Below are positions 17,140-27,600 of a stretch of 64,000 bases of DNA, one piece after another. Origin of the DNA: Candidatus Methanomethylophilaceae archaeon (GTDB lineage Archaea; Thermoplasmatota; Thermoplasmata; Methanomassiliicoccales; Methanomethylophilaceae); assembly GCA_017519045.1 (NCBI GenBank), contig JAFWTC010000086.1, forward strand, positions 1 through 64,000, read 5' to 3'. Both the position numbers and the translations under genes were made by a program. Positions within the stretch are counted from its first letter, which is position 1, and each line of letters opens with the position of its first letter. Under the pieces are notes generated by a model. That model saw only the letters and a program-made list of their open reading frames with translations, did no database searches and was not told the origin of the DNA.

Positions 17140-18849
17140 GTGGACAGATCCGACCGGTTTGAGGATATTTTCAGCGTCGTGGACGTAGGGCTGTTCATCG
17201 AGTCGCCTTCCAGGCTGATCCCTTACATGAGGCACCACGGGTTCGACGAGAAGGAGATCCTCTGCGTGAAGACGATAGCCGACTCCCACCCCGACGAGCT
17301 GTCGGACATCATCGGCGACGAGGACCCCCGGAAGGCCGAGGCGACCATCGCGAGGGTGGCCAGGACCCCGGGCGTCGACCGCATAATATCCGCATCGATC
17401 CTGCAGGACCTCCGCGACGCGTCCAACGTCAAGATGAAGAGGGACGCTTTCTCATCCAAGAAGTACGAGCCCGTATGCGTGGACGCCTACAGCAACGGGG
17501 GAAGACCCGCTTCAGACGACATGATGTTCGTCATCGTGCCGGATGGGGAGGCGAAGGTCGACAGGTACTCCGGCAACGAGATAGACGTCGTGATCCCGGA
17601 CGTGATAAACTTCGGAGGCGAAGAGTACAGGGTCACAGGGATAAACGAATGGGCGTTCGAGAGATGCTCGTCCATGGAGTCCGTGCGCCTGCCGTCCATG
17701 CTCGCCTCGATAGGGGAGAAGGCGTTCGTGGGGTGCTCCCGCCTGAAATCCGTCACCATCCCGAAACATCTGAAGGCGATCGGGAAGGACGCATTCGAGA
17801 AATGCCCCGGACTGGAATGGTTCGCGGTCGACCGCGAGAACAGGCATTTCAGCACGGATTCTCAAGGCATCCTGTATTCCGAGGACAAGAAAAGGCTCAT
17901 CAAGGCTCCTTGCGGGGTGTCCGGGGAGATTTGGATCCCCCTCGAGGTCACCTCCATAGAGGACAAGGCGTTCGAAGGATGCTCGGAGCTGTCCCGCGTG
18001 TCTATGGGGCCCGGGGTGTCGTCCATAGGCGACTGGGCATTCTCCAAATGCTTCCATCTGAGGAGCGTCGCGCTTTCTGACGGCCTCGTCGCGATAGGGA
18101 ACGGGACCTTCCACGAATGCTACGGACTGACGGAGATCGCGATACCCGAGAGCGTGAGGTCCATCGGCGCGAGGGCGTTCTCCGGATGCTCCTCGATGAC
18201 GAGCGCGACCCTTGGCGAAGGGCTTCGCTCCATAGAGAAATGGGCGTTCGAGCTCTGCCAATCCCTGACGTCGATATACATACCGTCCACGGTGTCCAGC
18301 ATAGGCGACGAGGCGTTCACCATGTGCACCTCGCTCAGACGCTATCAGGTCGGTTTAGGAAACAACTGGTACAGGTCCGACAGCAACGGCCTCCTCTATG
18401 ACAGGAGGCACAACGTCCTGATCAAGACCCCGAGGGCCATCTTCGGGTCCATAGACGTCCTGCCAGGCACCGTGACGATATACGAAAGGGCATTCGAGGG
18501 CTGCTCGAAAATGACTTCCCTGAACCTGCCCAGCAGCATCTCCACGATAGGCCGCAGGGCCTTCAAGGGATGCGTCGGGCTGGAAAGGGTCAGGATACCT
18601 AAGAGCGTGAAGTGCATATCCGACAGCGCCTTCTCCGAATGCGCCTCGCTGGAATCCGTCGAGATCCCGGAAGGAGTCACCAAGATAGGGTGCGGGGCGT
18701 TCGAGAGGTGCCCGTCCCTCAAAAGCGTCAAGCTTCCCTCCAGCCTGAAGTCCATAGGATACGGGGCGTTCGATCCGGACGTCGAGATCGTCAGGCGATG
18801 CCGTCATCTGATGCGGATGACCATGAGGCCGTCGTCCAAAGTGACCTGA
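17140..18849 (+). CDS. BspA-like leucine-rich-repeat protein
   Basis: A 569-residue protein. Residues 1-110 form a helical N-terminal domain, followed by about 15 BspA/LRR_5 repeats of the type (S)IGxxAFxxCxxLxSVxIPxSV, and ending at the last repeat. The GTG start is about 28 nt after a CTTTATA box. There is no signal peptide, sortase motif or membrane segment, unlike secreted bacterial BspA. The repeat fold is a protein-interaction solenoid. It overlaps the convergent coiled-coil gene by 46 bp. A shorter relative is at 31280-32188. Such repeats are common in gut and host-associated microbes and their spread suggests transfer. Confidence 0.88.
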   Translation: MDRSDRFEDIFSVVDVGLFIESPSRLIPYMRHHGFDEKEILCVKTIADSHPDELSDIIGDEDPRKAEATIARVARTPGVDRIISASILQDLRDASNVKMKRDAFSSKKYEPVCVDAYSNGGRPASDDMMFVIVPDGEAKVDRYSGNEIDVVIPDVINFGGEEYRVTGINEWAFERCSSMESVRLPSMLASIGEKAFVGCSRLKSVTIPKHLKAIGKDAFEKCPGLEWFAVDRENRHFSTDSQGILYSEDKKRLIKAPCGVSGEIWIPLEVTSIEDKAFEGCSELSRVSMGPGVSSIGDWAFSKCFHLRSVALSDGLVAIGNGTFHECYGLTEIAIPESVRSIGARAFSGCSSMTSATLGEGLRSIEKWAFELCQSLTSIYIPSTVSSIGDEAFTMCTSLRRYQVGLGNNWYRSDSNGLLYDRRHNVLIKTPRAIFGSIDVLPGTVTIYERAFEGCSKMTSLNLPSSISTIGRRAFKGCVGLERVRIPKSVKCISDSAFSECASLESVEIPEGVTKIGCGAFERCPSLKSVKLPSSLKSIGYGAFDPDVEIVRRCRHLMRMTMRPSSKVT

Positions 18850-19574
18850 TAGTCCGCCGGGCCGTCGAATCCTATCAGATCGGGAAGCGAAGGTATCAAC
18901 AGGACCCCTCCGGAGCATCTGACGCGCCCCTCCACGTCCGCCCTCAAGGTGATGCGGCGTCCGTCTCTCGAGAGCCTGGCGTCATATCTGGGGCAGTCGA
19001 AGAGGTCCGAGCGGAGCTCGGTCTCGGAGATCCTGGACACGACCGGCGCCTCTGCGGCTTGAATGGTCCTGCCTTTGCCTTCCCCGAGCTCGGCGCGAAG
19101 CCTCTCCACCTCCTCCGTGAGAGCCGCGTTGGCCGCAGTCAGGTCGTCCACCCTAGATTTCAGAGACGCGTCGTCCTTGGGGGGAACCTCGGGAACCCTC
19201 TTCAGGACCTCGACTTCCTTGCAGGCCTTCCTGAGCTCCTCGGTCACGGCATCCAGCTTGGCGCGGGTCTTGGCCAGCTCGCCTCCGAGATCGGTGTTCT
19301 TCCTGCGAAGCCTCTCGTTGTCGGAGCGGCACCGCTCCAGCTTCTCCTTGAGGGAGGCCTCCTCCCCGCCGGTATTCTCGGAAGCCCTGGCCTCCTGCAT
19401 CGAAGCGTTGCGGCCGGCTCTGCGGAAGGACCCTTTGCGATTCCCTGAGCCGGAGGAGGAGCCGTCATGCTCTTTCAGCCTGGCGAGGCTGTCGTTGATC
19501 TCCGCGATGGCGGACATGACGGACTCCACAGACTCCGAATCGGAAGGCGCACCAGCCGTTTCCCCGTTTTCCAT
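18804..19574 (-). CDS. Coiled-coil protein with beta-rich C-terminal domain
   Basis: This is 256 residues from the ATG at 19574, which lies 28 nt from a TTATTA box; an ATG six codons upstream is the alternative. Residues ~70-160 are a long coiled coil (LKEKLERCRSDNERLRRKN..). The C-terminal ~90 residues look like a small beta-sandwich (HSP20-like: DARLSRDGRRITLRADV..GVLLIPSLPDL..YQVTLDDGLMVIRIR). It may be a chaperone-like or structural protein; the fold guess is weak. It shares its 5' region with the divergent NYN gene. Confidence 0.55.
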   Translation of the reverse strand: MENGETAGAPSDSESVESVMSAIAEINDSLARLKEHDGSSSGSGNRKGSFRRAGRNASMQEARASENTGGEEASLKEKLERCRSDNERLRRKNTDLGGELAKTRAKLDAVTEELRKACKEVEVLKRVPEVPPKDDASLKSRVDDLTAANAALTEEVERLRAELGEGKGRTIQAAEAPVVSRISETELRSDLFDCPRYDARLSRDGRRITLRADVEGRVRCSGGVLLIPSLPDLIGFDGPADYQVTLDDGLMVIRIR

Positions 19575-19670
19575 CAGGACTCCAACGTTCATCGCAGTAA
19601 TAAGCGCAACGGCGCCGACTCGATGGGACGTGGACAGAACTATCTTTATCGGCGAATGCTATTACCGCTC

Positions 19671-20227
19671 ATGCTCTTCCTGGAACACCGGTACAGCCGC
19701 GTCATGGTGTTCGTGGATTACATGAACATCCGCGAATGCATTCAGCACGGGGGAAAAGACCCTGAGCTCGACCTCCTGAGGCTTACCAGGATCCTCGTCG
19801 GCAACAGAGAGTTGATGGGCGCCTACGTCTTCGACGCGTCGAAGAAGTACTCGACTGAGAACGACACCATGATCAGGGAGCACGACAGGCTCCGCATGGA
19901 CGGGTTCAGGGTCATCTCCAGGGAGTCGATGGAGAAGATGTCCGACGGACGGCTGGTGCAGAAGGAAGTGGACGTCTCCCTCGCCTGCGAGATGCTCGAG
20001 CATGCCCTGATGAACCATTTCGACGTCGCGATAGTCGTGTCCGGCGACAGGGACTTCGTGCCCGCGATGCAGAAGGTCCAGGCCGCCGGGAAAAGGGTCG
20101 AGGTGGCGTCCTTCAAGGGATCCGTCAACAAGGAATGCATCAAGACCGCCGACGTGTACCGCCAGCTGGACGACATCCCGTTCCTGATGATGCGCCCCGC
20201 CATAGACGAGGGAGGGGACTACATTGA
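19671..20227 (+). CDS. NYN-domain (LabA/PIN-like) ribonuclease, 3' end frame-disrupted
   Basis: From the ATG 25 nt after a CTTTAT box the protein shows the NYN pattern: VFVDYMNI (Asp16, Asn19), a middle acidic KEVDVSLACEML, and VVSGDRDFVPAM, which supply the metal-binding aspartates. It then has GKRVEVASFK. This is a complete ~180-residue nuclease domain. The frame does not stop, however, and stays open to 20813 over the next gene with arginine/glycine-rich nonsense. TGA at 20225-20227 lies in another frame and overlaps the next start in TTGA fashion, so a one-base deletion near 20200 is inferred. Confidence 0.6.
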
Positions 20228-21114
20228 GCGACGACTCGGAAAGGTTCGTGGAGTTCGACGAGTACGGGTACGAGAAGCTGAGGAAGGACGCCGAGCGCTA
20301 CAAGGTGCTGGAGTTCGAGACCAACAGGGTCCTGGGCGGAAGCAACCTGGTCGCATACACCGACGAGAACAGCATGATCTTCCTCAAAAGCGGATACGAG
20401 GACGTCGTCAGGCCGGGGGAGATCTGGCTCTGCTCAGTCAGCAAGAACGACAACGGGATAAGGTACGCCAAGCCTCTGGAGCAGGTCACCCTAGCCATGC
20501 TGATGCAGATGAGCGACGACCTCCGCAGGTCCATAGAGGACTCCCTGTGGGAGAGGAACAGGTCGGCATACGACGAGGCGTTCAGGGAGCGGTTCATCGG
20601 AGAGGAGTACGAGAGGATAAGGGACGAGGTCCAGAGCGAGAGCCGCCAGACCGTCGAGGACCTGGAAAGCAGGATACGCGACCTCGAGACCCAGCTGGAG
20701 CAGAAGAGGTTCGCCCTCGAGTCCATGCGCTACGGGGAGCGGGACGAGATAATTCTGTCCTCGGATCCGGTGAGACAGGTCGAGCGCCCCTCGTACAGGA
20801 TGATGTACCCTGACGACGAGCCCTATCAGGACGCCCGCGGCCGTCTCGTCCCTCCCGGCGCATTCAAGGTCCGCCGCTTCGGACCCAGGTCATTCCAGAG
20901 CGAGTTCTTCGTAGGGAGGCGCTGCTTCGTGCATATCAGCCCCAGCAGGAAGTACGTCCTGGTCCGTTTCCATGATGACGGGAACATCTACTGCTTCAAC
21001 CATACGATCTCGATTGGCGGCCTGGAAAGAATCTACGAGTACGTGGAGGGCGCCGAATACAATGCGGAATACAGCAAGAAATACGAAGGGATCCTCATCA
21101 ACCTTCAGTCCTGA
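20224..21114 (+). CDS. Coiled-coil protein, probable partner of the NYN nuclease
   Basis: A 296-residue protein from TTG with a strong GGAGGGG six bases upstream. Residues 1-85 are an OB-like beta domain (GGSNLVAYTDENSMIFLK..GEIWLCSV). Residues 95-175 form a coiled coil (RIRDEVQSESRQTVEDLES..). The end is another mixed domain with HISPSRKYVLVRF. Soluble, no known motif. The overlap with the end of the NYN gene implies translational coupling, or a single NYN fusion if the assembly lost one base. Confidence 0.55.
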   Translation: MSDDSERFVEFDEYGYEKLRKDAERYKVLEFETNRVLGGSNLVAYTDENSMIFLKSGYEDVVRPGEIWLCSVSKNDNGIRYAKPLEQVTLAMLMQMSDDLRRSIEDSLWERNRSAYDEAFRERFIGEEYERIRDEVQSESRQTVEDLESRIRDLETQLEQKRFALESMRYGERDEIILSSDPVRQVERPSYRMMYPDDEPYQDARGRLVPPGAFKVRRFGPRSFQSEFFVGRRCFVHISPSRKYVLVRFHDDGNIYCFNHTISIGGLERIYEYVEGAEYNAEYSKKYEGILINLQS

Positions 21115-21219
21115 ACGTCTCCGCCCCCGTTGTCTCTAATCGATGTCCCTGATTGCCCTGATCCATCGCCGACCATCCATGGGAAAGGAAAAATAAACTG
21201 ATAAGCGGTTCATCCGCTC

Positions 21220-21942
21220 ATGTCCAACCTGAGGATAGACGCGGACAAGTGCATCGGATGCGGCAAGTGCGTTAAGATGTGCCTGGCAGACAACCTGGAG
21301 GTCATCGACAAGAAGGTCCATGAGAAGGGGACCGGCTGCATAAAGTGCGGCCACTGCGTCTCATCCTGCCCCAAGGGAGCCATCGAGCTGATCGGCGAAG
21401 AGGGCGAGAAGCCGAGGAAGGGCTGGATGGACGGCAGCCTGATCTCCGACGAGGACCTCGGAAAGCTCTACGAGTCCATGGGCGGAGGAAAGACCGGAAA
21501 GGAGGGGGAGCACGTCTGGATGACCACCCTCCAAGGCGAGGAGCTGGACAAGTACATGGACGACGCCATAGGGATCCTCAAGGAGCATGCGTCCGACCTG
21601 CCCGTCGTCGGGGAGTTCGAGAAATGGCGGGAGCGCAACGACGTGCTGGAGCCCAACCCGATCCTCTGGGACGGCAAGCAGGTGATGTTCATCTTCTCGG
21701 ACAGCGCCGAACGCGCCTTCAACGCATCCAACAAGATGATAGCCAAGGGCTTCGGGATGGGGATAAGGGGCTTCCACTCCAACGCCCTGATGCTGGCCTA
21801 CAAGGAAGACCCGGAGAAGCTGGAGGCGTACTTCCCCGGAGCCGAAGGCAAGATGCACATGGCCTTCGTGATAGGGCACGGAAGGCGCCTGATAGAGCCA
21901 CTCTTCAAGCCTATCGAGAAGGTCAAGGGCTTATTCCGCTGA
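21220..21942 (+). CDS. 2x[4Fe-4S] ferredoxin fused to a remnant nitroreductase-like domain
   Basis: This 240-residue protein has two 4Fe-4S binding motifs in the first 55 residues: CIGCGKCVKMC and CIKCGHCVSSCP. The remaining ~170 residues resemble the C-terminal part of ferredoxin-fused nitroreductases (MIAKGFGMGIRGFHSNALMLAY, MAFVIGHG) but lack the usual N-terminal FMN-binding half. It probably takes part in electron transfer. The start is about 27 nt from an AAAATAAAC box. It overlaps the convergent gene by 12 bp. Confidence 0.7.
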   Translation: MSNLRIDADKCIGCGKCVKMCLADNLEVIDKKVHEKGTGCIKCGHCVSSCPKGAIELIGEEGEKPRKGWMDGSLISDEDLGKLYESMGGGKTGKEGEHVWMTTLQGEELDKYMDDAIGILKEHASDLPVVGEFEKWRERNDVLEPNPILWDGKQVMFIFSDSAERAFNASNKMIAKGFGMGIRGFHSNALMLAYKEDPEKLEAYFPGAEGKMHMAFVIGHGRRLIEPLFKPIEKVKGLFR

Positions 21943-22653
21943 ACGCCTGACCTCGACCCTGGGCCTGGTCCTCATCAGGACCGACCTGAGGTCTGCGACC
22001 TTGGCCACCAGCACGGTGTCGCAGTCTATCCTGACGGAGTCCTCGAACGGCTCGCAGCCTTCGTATTCCACGCGGAGCACGTGAGTCCCTGCAGGGACCT
22101 CCACCTTGACCGTGTCGCCCGTATACGCCTCCTTATACTGTCCGCAGACGGATACGGAGGCCGGTATATGCCCGGACCTGGGCGGATCCGACAGCTCGAC
22201 CCTGAGGTTCACCGAGACTGACGGATCCGGAGTCCCGACATCGTCAACAGGATCCAGGCAAACCCTCGGGAGGATCTTCAGCGACGGCCTGGACTCGCCC
22301 TTGACGGAGACCTTGTACGTCATGTCCCTGAACACGTCCAGATCGTCCTCGAAGGGCTTGTAGGAGTCCCCGAAGGAGACGGAGGCGTGATGACGGCCTT
22401 TGGGAAGCCAGAACTTGTACGTCTTCCCGGACAGCCCCTCCTGGTACTCCTCGCCGATCATGATTCTGACTCTTGCCAGAGGGGCGTCGGTAGAATCCAA
22501 GACGAGGGAGACGTGGTCGGAGGTTGGCGCACGGCCGGAGCCTCCCGCGCGGGCGGGCCTTCCGTCGGACCCGGACAGCGCATACCCGCACATGGTGCAA
22601 TACGTGACACCGCCGATGCCGTTGACCTCGACGCCGCAATTGGGACATTTCAT
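21931..22653 (-). CDS. Zinc-ribbon protein with PEGA-like beta domains
   Basis: A 240-residue protein. An N-terminal zinc ribbon (CPNCGVEV..YCTMCGYAL) is followed by a short Gly/Arg linker. Two PEGA-like domains come next (YKFWLPKGRHHASVSFGDSYKPFEDDL and VKVEVPAGTHVLRVEYEGCEPFEDS). PEGA domains are beta-sandwiches often found in host-associated archaea. No membrane segment is seen, so it appears cytosolic. The ATG is about 25 nt from the TATA-like ATAAAAA, so leaderless. Function unknown. Confidence 0.65.
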   Translation of the reverse strand: MKCPNCGVEVNGIGGVTYCTMCGYALSGSDGRPARAGGSGRAPTSDHVSLVLDSTDAPLARVRIMIGEEYQEGLSGKTYKFWLPKGRHHASVSFGDSYKPFEDDLDVFRDMTYKVSVKGESRPSLKILPRVCLDPVDDVGTPDPSVSVNLRVELSDPPRSGHIPASVSVCGQYKEAYTGDTVKVEVPAGTHVLRVEYEGCEPFEDSVRIDCDTVLVAKVADLRSVLMRTRPRVEVRRSAE

Positions 22654-22795
22654 GGTTGTGAAACGATAGCCGGGTTTTTATATCCATGCGAAGGACGGAG
22701 AATCTGGGTAAACACAGACGTCACCATCTTCCTGCGGATGGGATCGCGTCCGGATGTCGGAAACCGCTAAATCGGTATATCGGAATCGCCCGCCC

Positions 22796-23749
22796 ATGTG
22801 GGACCAGGAGGTCGCTCTAAGAGTCCGCGAACGGAAGATGGCCGAGATCGGCAACGTTGTCAAGTACACGAACGCCGACCGCAAGGCCAAGCTGCTCGGA
22901 GAGCTCGGGCGCGACATATGCATCTGCAACTGCGAGATATCGGGATGCGGGGTCTGCGTGATCCCGTCGGCGCCCGTCGACGACCCCGGATACAGGTCCG
23001 CGCTGTCCGGCCAGGACCTGGAGGACGAGGAGGCGCTGGACTCCGTCAGGATATCTCCCCCGCGTCTGGAGGCCCTCCTTAAGGAGGCCTTCGCAAAAGC
23101 CTCCGAGACCGCTGCGGAGGACAGGACGGCCCCTTACAAGGAGGCCTTGAAGACCGTCAAGGCCGAGCTGGCGGCCGCCAGGGACTCGGTCGAAGACCTG
23201 TCGGCGAGACTCGATTACTCGATGTCCCGGGCAGAGGCGTCCGAAGAGGAGTGCAAGGAGCTGAAGGAAGCCGTGTCCCGCCTGGAATCGGAGATACGCG
23301 TCCTCAAGGCCGGATCAGATCAGGCAAGAAGCACGAAGACGGCATCCGAAAACGTGGAAAGCCTACGTTCCGAGATCGACGCCATCAGGAGGATGAAATC
23401 ATCGATGATCGACAGGTTCATCGACGAGGCGCTTTCGAATGCCTCTGACGCCGACCTGTGCGACGAGATCGTGATGATGCTGAAGCGCGACATCCGCATA
23501 TTGGACGTCTTATCTGCTCCGGACGGAAGCCCAAGCGTGAAAGAAGGGATGACGGCTATTCCCAAGGATGAGACGTCGCGGGATCTGCGCGAGGCCTATG
23601 AATCTCGCCTGGACGGCAAGGAGCTCGCCATGGAGAGGCGCTTCCGCCGCTTGATGTCATCCAGATCGGCGCTTCGAAGCCTGCTTGACTATGTACGAGG
23701 ACCTGGACTCCTTCACCTCGTACCCGAAGGACTCCAGCCTCTCGGGTAG
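22796..23749 (+). CDS. Coiled-coil protein with Cys-rich N-terminal segment
   Basis: This is 317 residues from the ATG at 22796. Residues ~35-60 contain CICNCEISGCGVC, a possible metal site. Residues ~100-190 are a continuous coiled coil (LKTVKAELAAARDSVEDLSARL..). A helical C-terminal domain follows. The last ~30 residues overlap the convergent Sel1-like gene by 93 bp and lose coding character after the SSRSALRSLL segment, so the true end may be earlier or shifted. Function unknown. Confidence 0.5.
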   Translation: MWDQEVALRVRERKMAEIGNVVKYTNADRKAKLLGELGRDICICNCEISGCGVCVIPSAPVDDPGYRSALSGQDLEDEEALDSVRISPPRLEALLKEAFAKASETAAEDRTAPYKEALKTVKAELAAARDSVEDLSARLDYSMSRAEASEEECKELKEAVSRLESEIRVLKAGSDQARSTKTASENVESLRSEIDAIRRMKSSMIDRFIDEALSNASDADLCDEIVMMLKRDIRILDVLSAPDGSPSVKEGMTAIPKDETSRDLREAYESRLDGKELAMERRFRRLMSSRSALRSLLDYVRGPGLLHLVPEGLQPLG

Positions 23750-24538
23750 GTCGGGACAGTCCTTGATCTTCACCGAACAGCTTCCGTTGGCCCTCTGGGT
23801 CGCGGGGATGCCCATGTTCAGCAAGGTCTCCAGCATGGAGCGCTTCCTGGTCGGTCCGCGTCCGCTCTCCTCCACCGTCCCCGGATATTCCGGAGAGGAT
23901 TCGAAATATGAGTCGACGGTGAGGCTGTCCACCGGCTCCGAGTCGTCCAGGTCCAGCTCGTATCCCGAGGTGTCCGTGTCGGAGTACTCCTTGAGCAGCA
24001 TCACGACGTCGTAATAGCAGTTCCAGCCGCTCTTCAGCCACCCGTTAGTCAGCATCCTGGACAGCATGCCGATGGCCTCGTCGGAACGCTCCCCCTCGAC
24101 CTCCCAGTAGTACTTGAACAACAGGGCGGCGGGCTCGTAGCAGTCGCCTCCGAGCATGTAGTAGAAGCGTGCGAGGTCGTATAGGGCTGAAACCTCGCCC
24201 TCGGATATCGAGCGACGGTACCAGTACACTGCATAGTCCCTGAGAGTCCTTGCGGCCTCGCCCTCCGCGTCCAACGCCTTGGAGGCGTACCATCCGGCCA
24301 GATTCGACATCGCCCTGGCGGCGGGATTCTCGGATTCCTGGACACCTTCGATCGCCGCCTTTGCCTTGTCGCTGCCGCCGGACGAGGCCCTCTCCAGAAG
24401 CGACAGGGCCAAGTCCGCGTCGAAGGCCGCGCCGAGAACCCCTCCGAGAAGCCTCGTCCCGAGCTCGCAAAGGACGGCGGCGTCCCCTTTCTCGGACATT
24501 CTCTTGAGCTTCTGGGTAGGCGTTCTCTCAACATCCAT
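23657..24538 (-). CDS. Sel1/TPR-like helical repeat protein
   Basis: 293 residues of paired helices resembling divergent Sel1 repeats (CELGTRLLGGVLGAAFDADLALSLLERA; SNLAGWYASKALD..RTLRDYAVYWYRRSI; YDLARFYYMLGGDCYEPAALLFKYYW). The C-terminal ~60 residues form a small alpha/beta domain. No signal peptide. It diverges from the large helicase gene, with which it shares a 97-bp promoter region. It probably acts as a protein-binding scaffold. Confidence 0.6.
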   Translation of the reverse strand: MDVERTPTQKLKRMSEKGDAAVLCELGTRLLGGVLGAAFDADLALSLLERASSGGSDKAKAAIEGVQESENPAARAMSNLAGWYASKALDAEGEAARTLRDYAVYWYRRSISEGEVSALYDLARFYYMLGGDCYEPAALLFKYYWEVEGERSDEAIGMLSRMLTNGWLKSGWNCYYDVVMLLKEYSDTDTSGYELDLDDSEPVDSLTVDSYFESSPEYPGTVEESGRGPTRKRSMLETLLNMGIPATQRANGSCSVKIKDCPDLPERLESFGYEVKESRSSYIVKQASKRRSG

Positions 24539-24635
24539 CTGAACCGTCCAAGCGATGCGTGCGCCTGTTTATTACCTTTCCCGGCCAGGGCCCTTTTTCC
24601 ACCTTTTAAATACAGGCAATAAGTGCAGGTCTCAG

Positions 24636-27600
24636 ATGACCCCCGCACCATTCGCCACCAAACGCTCCGTGCAGACGGACAGGACGAGGAACGCCCGCAC
24701 GGTCAGTGAAGAGGCGAAAGAACCCGCCAGCACGCTGGTGCTCAACTTCTCGAAGTACTGCTACAAGTGGAGCACCGTCCAGGGCAAGCGCATCGTGCCG
24801 CTGAAGGAGCAGTATGCGGCCATGTCGGGGGAGATCTACAAGCATGGGAGCGTCGTCAGGTTCATCGCCGCCCACCTGTACGGAACGGAGGAGGAGCGCA
24901 CTATCCACCTGCTCCATCCGTCGTTCGACAAGTCCGCCAAGCTGGATTCCGGATCGCTCGAACTGGAGAACGTCGTGGTGAGGGTGGATTCCAAATCTGA
25001 TTCGAAGCTGGACCTGGTGGTGCAGGGGAACTTCGAGATGGATGACAAGACCCACGGATGGGACCTGATGGTCACCAAGGTGCTCCTGATGTCGCATACC
25101 GGCAGATACGTGGGCGAGATCGATGCCAGATGCAGGATATGCGCCATAGTCAAAGACGAATCGGAGTTCTATCTCAACGCAGAAGGCAAGGAGGTCAGCA
25201 GAAGGAGCCTTGGAACGGACCGCCCCTTCGTCACCCCGGAGCTGATAACGAAGCTCGTCGCGACCTATCCGGTGCTCAGGCCGAGGGAGACCGCCGCCGT
25301 CCTGAAGGACTGGTCGGACTTCCTGGACATGAGGGACCTGATAGCCGGGCTCAACGGCGAGAACGGGTTCAAGGTCCGCCGTCCCGAGTTCATCCAGGCC
25401 TGCTACGGGCCCGTCTCCTCGATTCCGGCTGACAAGACGCTCGTGGACGACGGCATCACCGCCTGGACAGATGATATACAGCCAGGACTGCCGCAGTGCA
25501 CCCTGGTGCGCGTGGTGCACGATATGGATCCAGTGCCCACAGGAGGGGAGCTGAGGGCCTACGTGGACGCGTTCAACGCCGCCACCAAGGGGATCGTGAA
25601 GGTCGTGAACCCCTCGATAGAAGGCGAGGAGTACGACGCAGACCCCGACGACCGCAAGAGGGACCACGACATGTCCCTCATCGGCGAACGCATCGCCGAG
25701 GTCCGCACGGGAAGGACGCTCACATCCGAAGACACGAGGGAGCTGGATTCCCTTCACAAGACGGAAACGGACTCGATAAGGAAGGAGTATACGGACAGGG
25801 CCGAGAAGGTGGCCGCCGCGGCTTTGGAAGCCTACAAGTCGTCCGAAGAGCTCGCCGAGGAGCTGGACAGGCGCGTCAGGACGTCCGAGGAATCCATCCG
25901 CATGGCGGCCGAGAAGCTGCGCCGCGGAAAGGCCGAGGAGACCTACCTGGACCTCATGGAAAAGGGGGGCTCGCCGGACTGGGAATCGGTCTACGCCGGA
26001 GTATCCCTGGACGACTGCCTCACCGAGGTCACGGCCGGATTCAGAAAGAACGAGGCCGACGGGATCCTCGACGGGAAGTTCAAGGACCTATCCAAGGAGG
26101 CGACGTCGAGGCTGAGGCCGGAGATGGAGCTGGAACTCAGGAACGCCGATTCCCGCCACAAGGCCCGCCTCTCGGAGCTTGCCAGAAAGCTCTCCAAAAG
26201 CAGCCTCACCGTGTTCTTCAAAATCCCCGCGGACGAGGGGAAGTCGGTCACCCAGGACGTGAAGGACCGCACGGCGTACTTCGCCGACCGCAGCGGGCTG
26301 GTTCTCGTGGAGGACGACGCCGCCGAGAGGAGCTCCGTGGACCGCCAGAGGCTGGCGATCAACGACCTGATTTACGGGACCATGCGCAACCCGTACCTCA
26401 TATCCTTCCTCTACTCGCCGGAGATCACCCCCCTGTTCGAGCCGGCCAAGGTGAGCCACACGTTCGGAAAGCGCTTCAACGAGCTCCAGATGAGGGCGAT
26501 CAACGGCGCCGTGTCCGCCAACGGGCTCTACCTAATCCAAGGTCCGCCCGGAACCGGGAAGACCCAGGTGATAGCCGAGATCACCGCGCAGGAGGTCATA
26601 CGCGGGCACAAGGTGCTGATAGCGAGCCAGGGAAACAAGGCGGTCGACAACGCCTTTGAGAGGCTCAGGCCGTACAGCTTCATCCGCCCGGTTCGCATAA
26701 TGGCGGAGAACAGGGAAAGCGCCTACGAGCTCAGGAACATAGTGTCCACAGTCTACGACGGGATACGCACCGCCCTGGAGGAGCGCATGGACCTGTTCGG
26801 GGACGCCGAATCCCGCGCTGCCATCTCCGAGAAGATCTCGGAGTTCAAGAGGTTCTACACCGACGTCTACCTGTCCAGGAAATCCGAGGCGGAATCCCTG
26901 ATCCGCAAGGTGAGGGCCGTCAGGAGGGAGCTGAACGAGCGCCTGGACAAGGTCAACTGCGAGAACGCCGCCCTGGATTCGGCCAGGAAGAGATACTACG
27001 AGGCGTGCGACAAGCTCAAGCGACTGGACGATTTCGAGAAGGAGGACTACTCCGAGTTCGCATCCGAGATAAGGGCGATGTTCCCGAACGCCGAGAGGGA
27101 CTCCGAGATATTCGGGCCGGACGGCCTCTGCAGGACGGTCATGTCCGTGTCAGAGGACGAAATGTACGACCTCATAGAACGCTACGAGGGGATGCGCGAC
27201 CGCGGGGAGCTGCCGGACGACAGGTTCTCGCCCCTGTTCAAGAACGGCGGGAGAAGGCTTCCGGAGATCAAGTTCTCGCTGGACGGAATCCGCGGAGCCG
27301 TGCGCGGAATGACGGAATCCGACAGGGACGAGGCCGAGAAGGCGTCGAGGTACGACCCCAAGCGGTCCGACGAGATAAGGAAGGTCTTCGGCTCCAAGAT
27401 GCAGTCGTACATGGAGAACGAGGCCTACGTCTCCTATCTGGAGGCGGAGTCGAAGGCCCAGTCGATGGTCTCGGAGCTGTTCTCGAAGCTCAGGGTCACC
27501 GACCGCTACGACACCATCGAGGAGGCCAGGCAGATAGTCGCCAAGGAGGAGAAGGTCCTGGAGGCCTTCGGAGGCCAGGGGGCCGAGGCCACCCTGAAGA

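Noticed and set aside
17140-18849. Secreted BspA adhesin
   Set aside because: No signal peptide or cell-wall anchor; the repeat protein appears cytoplasmic.
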